A DNA stretch of 64,000 nucleotides from Maylandia zebra (lineage: Eukaryota > Chordata > Actinopteri > Cichliformes > Cichlidae), in the NCBI RefSeq assembly GCF_041146795.1, contig NC_135176.1, positions 15,369,286-15,433,285 of the forward strand. The letters are read 5' to 3'. The notes beneath the pieces are model-generated. The model was not told the origin of the DNA, ran no database searches, and saw only the letters and a program-made list of their open reading frames with translations. The first letter of the stretch is position 1, and each line of letters starts with the position of its first letter. The position numbers and the translations under genes are program-made. Below, in pieces: positions 22,574 to 33,191 of this stretch.

Positions 22574-23704
22574 AGAGTTGGTAGTTATATGCAGTCTGTA
22601 TAAGTGTGGTTAATCCAATGAAGATTTGTAAGGAGATGGCAGTTACTGTGAATTTACAGCAGTTACACAGTGATTAGTAATAAACAGAGCCAGTGAGAGT
22701 GAGTGGATATAAGAAAGTCAGTGACTCAGGTGTGTCGATTGGTTCTGTTTGTGAGACTGGAGGAGACGTAGAAATCTTTTGTTTTAAATCTTAGTTAGGA
22801 AGATTCCTGTTTGAAAACAAGCACTTTTTGTGAGAAATACAAGAAGTACATCTGCAGAAAGCACACAGTTACATTCTGTCCATCATGTGGACAAAATCGA
22901 AAATGTTGAGCATTGAAAAACTGAGAACGTTGGGCAAGTTCAAAATACGTGTTTGTAAGAACGAAAAACCAAATTGTTCCTAAAATAGTTATGGAAAGTC
23001 ACTGTTGTATGTCTGTGTTCTACATATTTATCTGATGGAAAATAAAGGTGCTATTGTTTTATTGCAGTTTCTTGACAATTCTGAGTGGATTTACACAGTA
23101 TGGGTCAAAATGACCCGCAACAAAATCAATGTCACTTTTTTGTTTTTCAACATAATACAAGGGTTAATTTCCAAAACTTCCATATGATCTTCAATTTGTA
23201 GCAGATCCACTATCACACAGCAGCTGGAGCAGTTTCAAATGGAGGTCAGTCCACTGCTGCCACCTGTGGCCAAATACCATAGCCCACTACTAGATTAACT
23301 TGCTATGATGACATTGAGTAGAGGCTGAGTGGCTGCACTTACCCCTGGTACATCCAAATCTACCCACAAACATGTTGAAAGATGCAATGGCAGCAATGTG
23401 GCTTGTCAACACTGAAAACAATCAGTAAGCAAAGACATCAGGGATCACTTTTTTCTGTTTATTTAACATGCACAACATTTGTAGTCGCCTTCTGCACAGG
23501 GGAAGTCCACACACACTGTGTGGTACCACTTTCCACAGAAGGTGCATTCAATCTACAAGACTGAATGAGAAAGTCAGGGTCATTGTCTGACTGTTTATTA
23601 CTAATCACTGTGTAACTGCTGTACATTCACAGTAACTGCCATCTCCTTACAAATGTTTATTAGATTAACCACACTTATACAGACTGTATATAACAACCAA
23701 CTCT
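22574..23704. mobile_element. Inverted-repeat element spanning the unit 1/2 joint
   Basis: An arm of about 114 bp at 22574-22687 is the imperfect reverse complement (roughly nine bases in ten) of 23591-23704; both arms end outward in AGAGTTGG. Between them lie unique sequence, the piggyBac 3' remnant and the PHD-like finger remnant. I see no matching target-site duplication outside the arms. It reads as a decayed DNA transposon with long terminal inverted repeats carrying a nested insertion. The same structure recurs at 51300-52430; only the right arm (809-922) is inside the window for unit 1. Confidence 0.6.
22783..23163 (+). mobile_element. piggyBac-like 3' end (unit 2 copy)
   Basis: Same remnant as at 1-381: cysteine-rich transposase tail at 22784-22909 and terminus followed by TTAA. 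It sits between the two arms of the inverted repeat 22574-22687 / 23591-23704, so it is nested in that structure. Confidence 0.6.
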
Positions 23705-23935
23705 AAAATGTTTGTTCGCAGAGAAAAGACACAGACTACGGTAACGACATGTGATGTTACAAAACTAGTGAAATATTAGTGTCATTTCATTCATTTCAAA
23801 GGTTTATTTGCATGACGCACAAACAGACACAATTGAAAGGTACAAATGTATTGTGCATGAAACGAATTCAGACGTGCTGCAGATGTGTGTCACAAGTTGA
23901 TCTGGCTGTAGGCTGTGGCACTTGGCCAGTGGTGG

Positions 23936-25058
23936 TGTAACCCAGTGTTAATTTGGTTATCTAGCGGGAGGGGCTATGAGCTCACGTGGCTTGTAGCTGT
24001 GCCAGAGAGCAAGCTGGGGTGAGCTAGCGGGGAATATCGCCTTCTGCAGTAGCCTTGAAAAGGACTATTGTTCGTTCTCCTGCCAGGTAAAAATCTGTTT
24101 CGTATGTATATTATACTATTCCATGTGTTATCATGTGTTTGCTATGATGTGATGTGTAGTAATGGTTATTAAGGTGCTAATCGCTAATCGAGGCTAAGCT
24201 AGCAAGCTCGACAATTAGCCGCCATGCTAAGCGGACGTTGGTAGCCAAGTTCGTATGTCACTATAGGGTTATAAGCTCACGTGGCTTGTAGCTGTGCCAG
24301 AGAGCAAGCTGGGTGAGCTAGCGGGGAATATCGCCTTCTGCAGTAGCCTTGAAAAGGACTATTGTTCGTTCTCCTGCCAGACGCTTCGCTGCTGTGCTGC
24401 CTTACTGCTGTGCTGCCTCGCTGCTGTGCTGCCTTACTACTGTGCTGCCTTACTGGTGCCATTAAAGGACAAGCGGCCGCCATCCCTTCATCCATCCGGA
24501 CCTTGATTATTTGGACCGAAGTACTCACACACACGCCCGCACTCAGTGCCATACACTCTCTTTATTTTGCTGGCCAGCTAATATCATTTGTTTTTTTTTG
24601 TTTTGTTTTGTTTGCATTCACAAAGACTATCCAAAGACATTTTGGTTATTGTCAAATAGACACTCTTTGATTACGGACTGAGGAGGTTGTGGCGTTACAA
24701 CCCCAGGACTGAGAAAAAAGACTCTTTACATAATATATTCACTTGTCTCCTGGTTAGGAAAAGTGACTATTGATGGAAATATTTTTTTCTTCTTCTTGTC
24801 TTTGTTTACATTGTATCCCAGAGAAGTTTTAAGTTGTTCAGGTTGAAACATTTGCACTTAAAGTCGGTTAAGTTTCCTTTGATATATCAGTGTCAAGCTG
24901 ATGTTTAAGAGGGTATGTTAAGGACAGATGTGCTCCAGTCCATCAATCCTTTAAAGTGCTGGACACCGATGGTAAATTGCCATCAGACCCTAAATAAATT
25001 GTCCTCTGCTGTTATCCATATTGCTTCACTCATTCTGTGAGTAGACGTATTGGTTACA
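23936..25058 (+). repeat. 5' LTR of the Ty3/gypsy element
   Basis: 1123 bp, TG...CA ends. Contains an internal direct repeat of about 107 bp (23979-24086 and 24274-24380), a short degenerate repeat of GCTGTGCTGCCTTACT type (24389-24450), and AATAAA at 24993-24998. Confidence 0.95.
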
Positions 25059-25080
25059 ACTAAGAGTAGTAGGAAAAAAT

Positions 25081-25098
25081 TGGCGCCCGAACAGGGAC
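25081..25098 (+). promoter_or_regulatory. Primer binding site, lysine tRNA type
   Basis: TGGCGCCCGAACAGGGAC is the 18-base complement of the 3' end of vertebrate tRNA-Lys as used by several retroelements. It begins 22 bases after the LTR, a wider gap than usual. Confidence 0.85.
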
Positions 25099-25144
25099 TG
25101 GAGCGCATCACTAACTTTATCCTGAAGCACATGCTCAGACATCT

Positions 25145-26842
25145 GTGAATTCATCTACTGCTTTGCAGAGAGAGACAATGGAGTTTTGTGACAGGTATGG
25201 TTTTGATCCAGAGTACACTGTTTTGTTAAAAGGGGCTAAAGCCGGGATTAAACTGCAAGAGGTGCAAAGAGCATTCGCTTTGCTGGATCACGTTGTCAAA
25301 ATTCAACAAATAGATAGTCTCCCTGACACTATTTTGTGTCAGTTCATGGAGTGCATTACCCCAATGCTCTTAGATGGAGAACATTCAGCAGATGGGGAGT
25401 GTTGGGAGGTTATTCAGATAGATGAGTACTGTCCTCAGGGACCTGACAGTTTTCACCTGGCGCATGATGTGGTCCCCCTCGCTCGAGCAATTGATGATGT
25501 GACTGCTAGTTTCAGAGAACAAGTAAACGAACTGGCATTAGCATATAATGTGAGCCCCATGACTTTAAATCAGGCTGCAGTGAGCCACATGTGTGGGAAA
25601 AATGATACATATAAGGGGTTAGCTACCTCAACTCCTGCCTTGGGAGTTAAAACTCAGTCCACACCAGGTCCCAGGTCAACTGCCGCCTGTGATGATGGCC
25701 ATGTGCCCAAGGCTAAACAGGCACTTGATGCGGACTCCCTGCTTGTTGATCCTTTGCCAGCGGAGGTTCAGAGAGTCATTGTGGAGCACATTGTAAAACA
25801 TGACTCGCCCATGCACACTCCCTCTGGTTTTGAGCTCCGCTCATTTTCAGGAAACTCTCCAAAACCCCCTAATGAGGTAGAGTACAGGGTATGGCGACTT
25901 AGAGCTAAACAGGTACTAAATGACTCTACCCTTTCCGAAGGGCAGCAGCGCCGTGTTTTCCTCGATAGCTTGGCTAGCCCTGCTTTGAATGTGGCCCTTT
26001 CTATTGGGTCTCAAGCATCACCAAAACACTATCTCGATGAGCTTGACAAGGCTTATGGCAATGTCACTGGAGGTGAAGAGCTGTATATCCAGTACCTAGA
26101 GACTCATCAGAATAGTGGAGAAAAGGCATCTGATTACTTGCGCCGACTCCAGACGTTGCTGCAGGAGGTAGTTGACGGTAATGGCATACCTAGAAGTGAT
26201 TTTGATGTTCAGCTACTAAAGCAGTTCCTCAGAGGTTGCTGGGATGACTCTCTAATTGCCACTCTGCATCTAAAAGAAATAGTGGGATCTGCACATCATG
26301 CTATTCCCACTTTCTCAGAGCTGCTTTTTAAAATCAGAACGCATGAGAAAGAGAGTCAGTTAAAAGAAATGCGCAGGAGACGTTACATGAGCGGCACCTC
26401 AACTAAAGTGCAGGCTCGAACACTCGTAGCCACAGATGACGGCAGGCATTCTGGCACACCTCCCACAGCGCTGGATGCTTGTACCAGAGAGCAACTGGAG
26501 GAAAGAATCAGGCAGCTAGAAGCAGAGCTAATGAACAGCTCATCTGCAGCAAATTCTCAGTGTCCCAAAAGTGATAAAACTAGGCAGAAGCTATCGCACA
26601 GAACCAAAATCCACAATCCAGCTCCACCAACTCCTGCTAGGCTACCTGGTGATCATAAAAGGGTTGGGAAATTTTGCTATAATTGTGGGGAGGATTCACA
26701 TATGTTGCCACAATGTTCAAACCCAACCAATGCCATATTAGTGCAAAAGAAATTGTGTGAGAGGCACAGTGCTGGGCAAAGCCAGTGTTCAATGGCTCAG
26801 CGACAGAATAGTCCACAGTCCAACTTGCCTTTAAACCAGTAG
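25145..26842 (+). CDS. Gag of the Ty3/gypsy element
   Basis: 565-codon frame. The C-terminal part has one CCHC zinc knuckle, CYNCGEDSHMLPQC, near residue 510, preceded by a basic region; the middle part resembles Ty3/gypsy capsid domains. It would package the element RNA into intracellular particles. The pol frame follows 11 bases after its stop. Confidence 0.88.
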   Translation: MNSSTALQRETMEFCDRYGFDPEYTVLLKGAKAGIKLQEVQRAFALLDHVVKIQQIDSLPDTILCQFMECITPMLLDGEHSADGECWEVIQIDEYCPQGPDSFHLAHDVVPLARAIDDVTASFREQVNELALAYNVSPMTLNQAAVSHMCGKNDTYKGLATSTPALGVKTQSTPGPRSTAACDDGHVPKAKQALDADSLLVDPLPAEVQRVIVEHIVKHDSPMHTPSGFELRSFSGNSPKPPNEVEYRVWRLRAKQVLNDSTLSEGQQRRVFLDSLASPALNVALSIGSQASPKHYLDELDKAYGNVTGGEELYIQYLETHQNSGEKASDYLRRLQTLLQEVVDGNGIPRSDFDVQLLKQFLRGCWDDSLIATLHLKEIVGSAHHAIPTFSELLFKIRTHEKESQLKEMRRRRYMSGTSTKVQARTLVATDDGRHSGTPPTALDACTREQLEERIRQLEAELMNSSSAANSQCPKSDKTRQKLSHRTKIHNPAPPTPARLPGDHKRVGKFCYNCGEDSHMLPQCSNPTNAILVQKKLCERHSAGQSQCSMAQRQNSPQSNLPLNQ

Positions 26843-26853
26843 GAGCTCCTGCT

Positions 26854-29800
26854 GTGGAACGAGCAGGAGCTGATGGTCAGAGCAGTTCCAAGCCTTCAAG
26901 CCAGTGCATGTACGAAGCCCCAGCTCCAACGGTGCCTCCCCAGTTTCCTCAGGGTCTAATTGGGGAGCCTTGTGATGGTTTAGCATGGTTAGATCAAGTT
27001 CCATGTCGGTGTTTAATTGACACCGGGTCCCAAGTGTCAATAATATCAGAGTCATTCTATTCTCGCTATCTTTCTCATAGAGAACTGTTCTCTATAAAAG
27101 AGGTACTGGACATCGAAGGTGCGGCTGGACAAAAGGTACCATATGTGGGGTACATTGAGGCTAAAGTTCAGTTCCCTGAAAGTGCTTGTGGCACAGACAA
27201 GTGTTTCAACATCTTAGCATTAGTTAGTCCAGATCAATCGTACAATGATAAGTTTTCTCTTCTTGTGGGCACAAATGTGTTAGGTCCCATGCTACAAGAC
27301 TGTCAAAAAAAGGGTGGAGCAAAGTTTCTGCAGACTCTACCCATTGACACTAACTGGGTCATGGCATATACCAAATGTTTCAAGCAGGCTGACCCCCAAG
27401 CAGACGAGGTCAAAGCCCTCCGTGTTGCACTCTCCAGCAAGGTACCGGTGCATTTGAAACCAGGTGAGGTGTATACTTTGAAAGCCATCTGCCACACTAA
27501 ACCTGGGAGCGATAAATTTCAGGCTCTTGTGTGTAGCTCGGAGGACACACCTACACCAGGGGGGTTTATCATCTATGACCAGATAGTTGATATAAAACCT
27601 ATGTCTCACTGTAAGTTTAAAGTTGCGGTCAAAAATGCCTCTCGGCGGGGCATCACACTGTATCCTGGAACAGCTATTGCTGAGTGCTCCCCCATTGATT
27701 GGGCGGTTCCTGTTGCACTCCCTGATCTGAACCCCCAGCCCGAAGATGCTCCTCTGCAGGCACAGTCCCTGCTAGCTTCTCATAGCGAGGACAGTAACCA
27801 ATCTGCCGTGCTTCTTGGCCTTGATTTTGGGGACAGCCCGATATCACCACAATTCAAAGAGCACATACAGGCTAGAATTGTCAAAGAAGCATCAGATGCT
27901 TTCTCGAAACATGATCTTGACGTTGGTAGTGTGACGGGGGTCAGTCACCGCATTGAGTTAGAACCTCATGTCCCATTCAAAGAGCGGACAAGACGTGTTT
28001 CGCCCGCTGATTTCAATGATTTGAAAAGACACCTCCAAGACCTTTTGGCAACAGGCATTATAGAGGAGTCACATAGCCCCTATGCCTCTCCAGTAGTGCT
28101 TGTAAGGAAAAAGAATGGGGAACTGCGAATGGTTGTAGATTACCGGAGACTAAACAACCTCACCAAAAAGGACGCATACCCATTGCCTCGTATAGAGGAG
28201 ACGTTCACTCTGCTCTCTGGTTCAAAATGGTTCACTGTTTTAGATCTCAAGAGCGGGTACTATCAACTTGAAGTTGAGCCATGTGATCGACCCAAGACAG
28301 CATTTACAACGCCGTTTGGAACATGGCAATTTCGGAGGATGCCTCAAGGCTTGACTAACTCCCCTGCCACGTTTCAACGGACAATGGAGAAAGTGATGGA
28401 GGGAATTAACCTCCAGGAGGTTGTTGCATTTCTAGATGACCTCATAATCTTCTCCAACTCACTGGAAGAGCATGAAGAGCGGGTGATGAAGGTCCTTAAG
28501 CGCATTGCTGAGTTTGGTCTGAAGTTATCCCCTTCTAAATGCAAGTTCTTCCAAACCTCCGTGAAATATCTGGGGCATGTAATATCTGCCCAGGGGATCC
28601 AGCCTGACCCAGACAAAATTACTGCTGTGAAAGACTGGCCATGCCCACAAACTGCCAAAGAGCTTCGGTCATTCCTAGGTTTCACGGGGTATTACAGGCG
28701 GTTTGTGAGGGATTATTCTTGCATTGTCAGGCCTCTCAATGACTTGTTAAAGGGAGAACTAGCCCCCAGGCATAAAGGCCAAAAACATTGGCCACGAACA
28801 AAGTCACCCTCACTTGGGGCAAAATGGACCCCTGCCTGCCAGGCTGCTTTTGACCTTATCGTTGAAAAACTGATTTCAGCACCTGTTCTGGCTTTCGCCA
28901 ACTGGCAGCTCCCGTACGTAGTACACACAGATGCCAGTATGTCAGGCCTGGGAGCAGCGTTGTATCAGGTTCAAGACGGCCAGACTCGAGTAGTAGCTTA
29001 TGCTAGTCGTGGCCTCTCCAAAAGCGAAAAGAATTATCCTGTACATAAATTAGAATTTCTCGCCCTCAAGTGGGCAGTAAGTGAGAAGTTCCATGATTAT
29101 TTGTATGGGGCTAATTTCAAGGTGCTGACTGATAACAACCCTTTGACGTATGTGTTGACCAGTGCGAAGCTTGATGCTGCAAGTCACAGATGGCTTGCTT
29201 CTCTGTCGATTTACAACTTTGACATACACTACAAATCTGGCCAACATAACACTGATGCTGACGGGCTCTCTAGGAGGCCTCATGGACCCTCAGAGGAGGA
29301 CGAGGAGTCCCTGGAGACAGACAGAAGAATCTCCAGCATGCTGGACTGTGCTAGTTTGTCCCCTGAGGAGTTTAAAGTTCTCGATGGGGAGGCAATGAGT
29401 ACTGTGTGTAAGCGTCATAGTGTCAATGTCAACACGATCTTAGGTGAAGGCACACAGACAGTCGACACTGTAATCCCTGCCGTGGAAACACTCTTGTGCA
29501 ATGACAGTGCGGTTCCTGATGACCTTGAGGATCCGGTCCCCCTACCTGGCCAGTCAGCCCTACCGGGAATGTCTATGGTGGACTGGTATCAGTTACAGAG
29601 AAATGACAGCTCTTTAGCCCGCATCATAGGCATTTTAGAGACTGGGGATGAGACTTTTGACAGAAAGTCTGAGGAACCTGAGGTGGTTCTGTTTTTACGG
29701 GAGAAATCAAAGTTACTTCTAGTTGATGGGGTGCTATACCGTAGAGTTTTTGATCAAAAGGGGAAGGCCTTCCATCAACTTGTCATCCCTAATAGCCATC

Positions 29801-31362
29801 GAGAGAGAGCTTTCCAAGGTGTTCATGACGAGACAGGTCACATGGGTATTGAGAGAACCTTAGAACTGGCTAGAGCGAGGTTTTACTGGCCAAAAATGGC
29901 TAGCTACATTGAGAACAAGTGTAAAACATGTGAGAGGTGTGTGAAACGAAAGGCACGAGTGCAGAAAGCCTCTAAACTTGTCAACATCAAAGTCAGTGGT
30001 CCCCTCGAGTTAGTGTGCATAGATTTTCTGACAATAGAACCCGATTCGAGAGACACCAGGAACATCCTAGTACTAACTGATCATTTTACAAAATATGCAC
30101 AGGCATATCCCACGAGAGATCAGACAGCGAAAACGGTGTCCACAGTGTTATGGGAGAACTTCATCAGTCACTACGGGTTTCCTCGCAGAATCCATAGTGA
30201 TCAAGGTGCTTGTTTTGAATCTGAAATAGTGGCAGAGCTTTGTAAACTAGCAGGGATTACAAAGTCCCGTACGACACCCTACCATCCACGTGGAAATCCA
30301 GTGGAAAGATTCAACAGGACTCTGTTGGACCTCCTCGGAACTCTGGAGGATAAGAAAAAAGAGGAGTGGAGGAAGTATGTTCGCCCCCTTGTACATGCTT
30401 ATAACTGTACAAAACATGACGCAACTGGAGAAGCGCCCTTCCTTCTGATGTTTGGTAGAGAGCCACGCCTTCCGATTGATCTCTGTTTTGGACATAGTCC
30501 ACGTGGCCACAGCACCAGAACACATATTCAGTATGTACGAGAACTAAAGAGTAGGCTGAAGTATGCATACGACCTAGCCTCAAGAAATGCTGAGAAGAGA
30601 CAATTGTTGAACAAAAGACGCTGGGATGCTAAGGTTACTGCCCTTCCATTGGAAGTGGGTGACAGAGTCCTGGTAAGGAATCTGAGCCTAAGAAAGAAAC
30701 ACAAAATCTCTGATAAGTGGGAGCCTATTGTGCACATCGTTGTTAAGCAGACGGATGAGTCTATCCCGGTTTATGTGATTAGGCCAGAGGATGCAGAGGG
30801 CAGAGAGCGAGTTCTGCATCGTGACATGCTTCTTCCCTGTGGGTTCCTACCGGTTAACCTGCAATGTGACAGTCAGGATGTGCTAACCAGTTCGGTTCAA
30901 CCTCTCATGAGAGTGGATGCAGGGAGCAACACAGAAGAAACTCGGCTGGAGGAGGAGTTTGGGCAAGACGAGGAAATAAACTTTACATCCAGCCAATTTC
31001 CTGACAATGACTTGTTGGCGGATCAAAGGGATGTTCTGGGAGAACAGGAGGCGTCCCAGCCACAGTATCCTCTGAATCCTGGGGCACCTGAATTCATTGT
31101 AGATCTGACAGGATCGGAGACAGCAAACGATGAGGAGGTGCTCAGCCCAGCCCCAACATGTGGTAGGCCACAAAGGAGGAGAGTGCCACCGGCTTATCTC
31201 AGTGACTATCAGGTCGGCTACAAAGTCGATTGTAAGCATCACAGTTCCAATGTGCCGATGACACTTGCATTGCTCAATAACTTTTTCCTGTCATTACAAC
31301 AACAGATTGCTGGGTTAGTGCAATCTCTGTCGGGTGATAGTGACGGGGACGTCACACTTTAA
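26854..31362 (+). CDS. Pol of the Ty3/gypsy element
   Basis: 1502-codon frame. Domains in order: aspartic protease (LIDTGSQVSIIS, near residue 55), reverse transcriptase (VDYRRLNN; active site VAFLDDLIIFS near 525), RNase H (VHTDASMSGLGAAL, near 690), integrase zinc-binding part (HDETGHMGIER ... CKTCERC, near 990-1030) and the D-D-E core (CIDFLTIE, HSDQGACFESE, NPVERFNRT, about 1055-1150). The family expresses pol from the gag-pol RNA. Confidence 0.95.
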   Translation: MERAGADGQSSSKPSSQCMYEAPAPTVPPQFPQGLIGEPCDGLAWLDQVPCRCLIDTGSQVSIISESFYSRYLSHRELFSIKEVLDIEGAAGQKVPYVGYIEAKVQFPESACGTDKCFNILALVSPDQSYNDKFSLLVGTNVLGPMLQDCQKKGGAKFLQTLPIDTNWVMAYTKCFKQADPQADEVKALRVALSSKVPVHLKPGEVYTLKAICHTKPGSDKFQALVCSSEDTPTPGGFIIYDQIVDIKPMSHCKFKVAVKNASRRGITLYPGTAIAECSPIDWAVPVALPDLNPQPEDAPLQAQSLLASHSEDSNQSAVLLGLDFGDSPISPQFKEHIQARIVKEASDAFSKHDLDVGSVTGVSHRIELEPHVPFKERTRRVSPADFNDLKRHLQDLLATGIIEESHSPYASPVVLVRKKNGELRMVVDYRRLNNLTKKDAYPLPRIEETFTLLSGSKWFTVLDLKSGYYQLEVEPCDRPKTAFTTPFGTWQFRRMPQGLTNSPATFQRTMEKVMEGINLQEVVAFLDDLIIFSNSLEEHEERVMKVLKRIAEFGLKLSPSKCKFFQTSVKYLGHVISAQGIQPDPDKITAVKDWPCPQTAKELRSFLGFTGYYRRFVRDYSCIVRPLNDLLKGELAPRHKGQKHWPRTKSPSLGAKWTPACQAAFDLIVEKLISAPVLAFANWQLPYVVHTDASMSGLGAALYQVQDGQTRVVAYASRGLSKSEKNYPVHKLEFLALKWAVSEKFHDYLYGANFKVLTDNNPLTYVLTSAKLDAASHRWLASLSIYNFDIHYKSGQHNTDADGLSRRPHGPSEEDEESLETDRRISSMLDCASLSPEEFKVLDGEAMSTVCKRHSVNVNTILGEGTQTVDTVIPAVETLLCNDSAVPDDLEDPVPLPGQSALPGMSMVDWYQLQRNDSSLARIIGILETGDETFDRKSEEPEVVLFLREKSKLLLVDGVLYRRVFDQKGKAFHQLVIPNSHRERAFQGVHDETGHMGIERTLELARARFYWPKMASYIENKCKTCERCVKRKARVQKASKLVNIKVSGPLELVCIDFLTIEPDSRDTRNILVLTDHFTKYAQAYPTRDQTAKTVSTVLWENFISHYGFPRRIHSDQGACFESEIVAELCKLAGITKSRTTPYHPRGNPVERFNRTLLDLLGTLEDKKKEEWRKYVRPLVHAYNCTKHDATGEAPFLLMFGREPRLPIDLCFGHSPRGHSTRTHIQYVRELKSRLKYAYDLASRNAEKRQLLNKRRWDAKVTALPLEVGDRVLVRNLSLRKKHKISDKWEPIVHIVVKQTDESIPVYVIRPEDAEGRERVLHRDMLLPCGFLPVNLQCDSQDVLTSSVQPLMRVDAGSNTEETRLEEEFGQDEEINFTSSQFPDNDLLADQRDVLGEQEASQPQYPLNPGAPEFIVDLTGSETANDEEVLSPAPTCGRPQRRRVPPAYLSDYQVGYKVDCKHHSSNVPMTLALLNNFFLSLQQQIAGLVQSLSGDSDGDVTL

Positions 31363-31373
31363 GCAGGGGTGGA

Positions 31374-32496
31374 TGTAACCCAGTGTTAATTTGGTTATCT
31401 AGCGGGAGGGGCTATGAGCTCACGTGGCTTGTAGCTGTGCCAGAGAGCAAGCTGGGGTGAGCTAGCGGGGAATATCGCCTTCTGCAGTAGCCTTGAAAAG
31501 GACTATTGTTCGTTCTCCTGCCAGGTAAAAATCTGTTTCGTATGTATATTATACTATTCCATGTGTTATCATGTGTTTGCTATGATGTGATGTGTAGTAA
31601 TGGTTATTAAGGTGCTAATCGCTAATCGAGGCTAAGCTAGCAAGCTCGACAATTAGCCGCCATGCTAAGCGGACGTTGGTAGCCAAGTTCGTATGTCACT
31701 ATAGGGTTATAAGCTCACGTGGCTTGTAGCTGTGCCAGAGAGCAAGCTGGGTGAGCTAGCGGGGAATATCGCCTTCTGCAGTAGCCTTGAAAAGGACTAT
31801 TGTTCGTTCTCCTGCCAGACGCTTCGCTGCTGTGCTGCCTTACTGCTGTGCTGCCTCGCTGCTGTGCTGCCTTACTACTGTGCTGCCTTACTGGTGCCAT
31901 TAAAGGACAAGCGGCCGCCATCCCTTCATCCATCCGGACCTTGATTATTTGGACCGAAGTACTCACACACACGCCCGCACTCAGTGCCATACACTCTCTT
32001 TATTTTGCTGGCCAGCTAATATCATTTGTTTTTTTTTGTTTTGTTTTGTTTGCATTCACAAAGACTATCCAAAGACATTTTGGTTATTGTCAAATAGACA
32101 CTCTTTGATTACGGACTGAGGAGGTTGTGGCGTTACAACCCCAGGACTGAGAAAAAAGACTCTTTACATAATATATTCACTTGTCTCCTGGTTAGGAAAA
32201 GTGACTATTGATGGAAATATTTTTTTCTTCTTCTTGTCTTTGTTTACATTGTATCCCAGAGAAGTTTTAAGTTGTTCAGGTTGAAACATTTGCACTTAAA
32301 GTCGGTTAAGTTTCCTTTGATATATCAGTGTCAAGCTGATGTTTAAGAGGGTATGTTAAGGACAGATGTGCTCCAGTCCATCAATCCTTTAAAGTGCTGG
32401 ACACCGATGGTAAATTGCCATCAGACCCTAAATAAATTGTCCTCTGCTGTTATCCATATTGCTTCACTCATTCTGTGAGTAGACGTATTGGTTACA
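31374..32496 (+). repeat. 3' LTR of the Ty3/gypsy element
   Basis: Same length as the 5' LTR and the same sequence wherever compared; followed by the target duplication GTGG and then the unit sequence CACTGGTTGACTCGAG. Confidence 0.95.
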
Positions 32497-33191
32497 GTGG
32501 CACTGGTTGACTCGAGTCCATGTTAGTGCACACAAAGTAAACTGCTCGCTTTAGTTGTGAAGCAAAAACGCTGAATTCGGAGAAACAAACCGTGTGAGGG
32601 GAACGATAACGACAACAAGAGTCTCCCGATCGTTTACTCTTGTTGTCCTGTGAACAACATCGGCATGGTGTTAATTGTTTGCTGTTTTCGCGATCGCGTC
32701 GCGCATGAGGATAACCCTAGGTAAACTCGCCACATTTTTAAACATTTTGTTGTTCAACAGCATCAAGACTGACGGAGTGTGTTTGAGATAACCTCACAAG
32801 TGTCACAGATGACACATTTGGCGTTTTTTTGCTAGTCTGTAGGTAGCAGCTCCTGAAACGGAAGTCTGCCACACATCTGTTCGACTAACGCCAGTTGATC
32901 TAAACGCCAGTAGATCTGGAACACCGGCAGCCTCGCCTCTGTCAGTGCGCCTCAGGGCGGCTGTGGCTACAATTTAGCTTGCCATCACCAGTGTGTGTGA
33001 ATGGGTGGATGACTGAACGTGTAAAGTGCTTTGGGGTCCTTAGGGACTAAGTAAAGCGCTATACAAATACAGGCCATTTACTTAATGCTGAAATCTAATC
33101 TATTGTATTAAATGGGTATGCTTGTAGTTTGGGTAATTTTGTTATGTCAACAAGTTCTGTTTTAAAACTTAATCTCTTGTTAACTGTTCAG

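Larger units (their letters stand above)
1..22782. repeat. Tandem segmental unit 1 (about 22.8 kb)
   Basis: The first base matches 22783 and 51509, and the sequence then stays collinear and almost identical between units apart from large indels. This unit contains three bud13 internal blocks, an hAT-disrupted snrnp35, the small minus-strand gene and the truncated usp42. The chosen boundary is arbitrary within the period. The real duplication joint lies somewhere between the last usp42 exon (ends 22201) and the first recognisable bud13 exon of the following unit. Confidence 0.95.
23936..32496 (+). mobile_element. Ty3/gypsy LTR retrotransposon, looks whole and very young
   Basis: Two 1123-bp LTRs (23936-25058 and 31374-32496), each TGTAAC...GGTTACA, that look identical by eye. 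They flank a lysine-tRNA-type primer binding site (25081-25098), a gag frame, a long pol frame and a short purine-rich tract (31361-31373). The pol order protease-RT-RNase H-integrase is that of Ty3/gypsy. The flanks show a 4-bp duplication GTGG (23932-23935, 32497-32500). Units 1 and 3 have the uninterrupted empty site (position 1153 and its equivalent). I see no obvious breaks. No envelope-like frame is present. Treated as an integrated copy of recent age. Confidence 0.95.

Noticed and set aside
24277-24670. Small frames inside the LTRs (91, 70 and 102 codons)
   Set aside because: Low-complexity translations of the GCTGTGCTGCC repeat with no known domain; identical in both LTRs simply because the LTRs are identical.
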